From Limnohabitans sp. Rim8 (lineage in GTDB: Bacteria; Pseudomonadota; Gammaproteobacteria; Burkholderiales; Burkholderiaceae_C), in the NCBI GenBank assembly GCA_945875955.1, contig CAMCNQ010000004.1, positions 1-32,777 of the forward strand: a stretch of 32,777 nucleotides of DNA, in the 5' to 3' direction. Of this stretch, positions 32,008-32,777 are shown piece by piece. Made by a program: the position numbers and the translations under genes. Each line of letters begins with the position of its first letter. Positions within the stretch are counted from its first letter, which is position 1. Under the pieces are notes generated by a model. The model saw only the letters and a list, made by a program, of their open reading frames with translations, searched no databases and was not told the origin of the DNA.

Positions 32008-32655
32008 ATGCTCACACTCTGCGGCTTTGCGGCCAGCAATTACCACAACAAAGTCAAATTCGCCCTGCTCGAAAAAGGTGTGCCTTTTGAAGAAGAACTG
32101 GCCTGGGTGGGTGCCACCGACATGGCGGCCAGCCCTTTGGGCAAGGTGCCCTACTTGAAAACACACCAGGGCGTCATGTGCGAGTCGGCCGTGATGCTCG
32201 AATACATTGAGCAGCAATACCCGCAAAGCCCCCTCTTGCCTGCAGACCCGTTTGCCGCCAGCAAGGTGCGCGAGCTGGCCTTGTTTTTAGACCTTCACCT
32301 GGAATTGGTCGCCCGCAACCTCTACGCCGAGGCATTTTTTGGCGGCAAAGTGAGCGACTCGGTGAAAGAAAAGACCGCTGCCCAGCTCGAGAAGAACATC
32401 GCCGCTTTTGCCCAACTGGCCCAATTTTCACCGTTCGTGGCGGGCGAGACCATGACGCTTGCCGACTGCGCCGCCGTGGCCCACCTGCCCTTGGTCGCAG
32501 GCGCCACCAAACTGGTTTTTGGCCGCGATTTTCTGGCCGGCCTTCCGGTGCGTGAGTACCTCAAACACATGGGCGAGAGGCCCCACATGCAAAAAGTCAA
32601 CGCCGATCGCAAAGCCAACATGGAGATGATGCTGGCCCGCATGAAAGCCAAATAA
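32008..32655 (+). CDS. Glutathione S-transferase family protein
   Basis: A 215-residue cytosolic transferase. The thioredoxin-like N-terminal domain begins MLTLCGFAASNYHNKVKFAL (S/N near residue 10 is the usual catalytic position) with the cis-proline motif GKVPYLKT and the glutathione-binding CESAVMLEYIEQQY. The helical C-terminal domain contains FVAGETMTLADCAAVAHLPL, the conserved N-capping/hydrophobic staple region. GGAG lies seven bases before the ATG at 32008; the TTG at 31996 in the track is less likely. Downstream to 32777 I see no supportable gene. Confidence 0.9.
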   Translation: MLTLCGFAASNYHNKVKFALLEKGVPFEEELAWVGATDMAASPLGKVPYLKTHQGVMCESAVMLEYIEQQYPQSPLLPADPFAASKVRELALFLDLHLELVARNLYAEAFFGGKVSDSVKEKTAAQLEKNIAAFAQLAQFSPFVAGETMTLADCAAVAHLPLVAGATKLVFGRDFLAGLPVREYLKHMGERPHMQKVNADRKANMEMMLARMKAK

Positions 32656-32777
32656 GCCCTTGGCACGCCAAAGCAGGCGCTGGCGGCTCAGATGCTCGGG
32701 GGGTGTTGTGCATTTGCAAAGCCTTCGTTGACCTGGGTCAATACCGATTTCATGCATGCGGTTCAGCATGCGGGCAT

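Noticed and set aside
32658-32675. Short inverted repeat TTGGC-AC-GCCAA after the transferase gene as a terminator
   Set aside because: Only five base pairs with a two-base loop and no T-run.
32428-32769. 113-residue minus-strand frame at the right edge
   Set aside because: It overlaps the glutathione transferase antisense, with no ribosome site or family features.

Overview
The window looks like a chromosomal segment of a beta-proteobacterium, most likely Burkholderiales/Comamonadaceae. This is inferred from a PhaM-type PHB granule protein, a cysTWA-type sulfate importer, solitary TctC (Bug) solute receptors, PaaG/Fad-style CoA enzymes and the overall codon style. No rRNA, tRNA, CRISPR array, transposase or integrase was seen.

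Left flank (1-5657, all minus strand): a FIST-domain protein running off the left edge (absent from the ORF track) overlaps phaM. Next comes a tightly overlapping sulfate ABC transporter operon (sbp-cysT-cysW-cysA), then a small acidic protein of unknown function followed by a good Rho-independent terminator.

Central block (about 5941-25292): visibly more GC-rich than the flanks (one 60-base sample at 8161 has 42 G/C, one at 4201 has 31). It is bracketed by direct repeats of the 3' end of a sulfate-binding-protein gene: a decayed 156-bp fragment on the left and the intact gene on the right. I read it as an acquired catabolic island. A minus-strand operon encodes thiolase, FadB-like hydratase/dehydrogenase, a zinc-less MDR reductase, a PaaG-like isomerase/hydratase, an acyl-CoA ligase and a hotdog thioesterase. 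The rest holds two TctC receptors, a wrecked aldehyde dehydrogenase, a LigM/DesA-like tetrahydrofolate-dependent O-demethylase, TRAP-transporter debris, an MmgE/PrpD protein, MarR and LuxR regulators, a feruloyl-CoA-synthetase-like ligase, two tandem DUF3237 proteins and a second enoyl-CoA hydratase. Together they suggest CoA-dependent side-chain degradation plus O-demethylation of methoxylated phenylpropanoid-like aromatics; the true substrate is unknown.

The most striking signal is a 20-bp dyad, TGTC-N10-ACGAC(A/G), present five times, only in island promoter regions. At four promoters it sits exactly 21 bp upstream of a TAnnnT -10 hexamer, and at three of these the start codon follows the -10 by 6 nt, implying leaderless mRNAs. 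Length and position resemble a lux box centred near -43, so the island's own LuxR-type regulator is the leading candidate activator.

Right flank (25297-32777): a second sulfate-binding protein, then a minus-strand copper-handling cluster (DUF2946, PCuAC chaperone, DUF2946, TonB-dependent receptor, Asp-box propeller with a CECC motif, thioredoxin-like CSTC protein). A divergent glutathione S-transferase ends the window.
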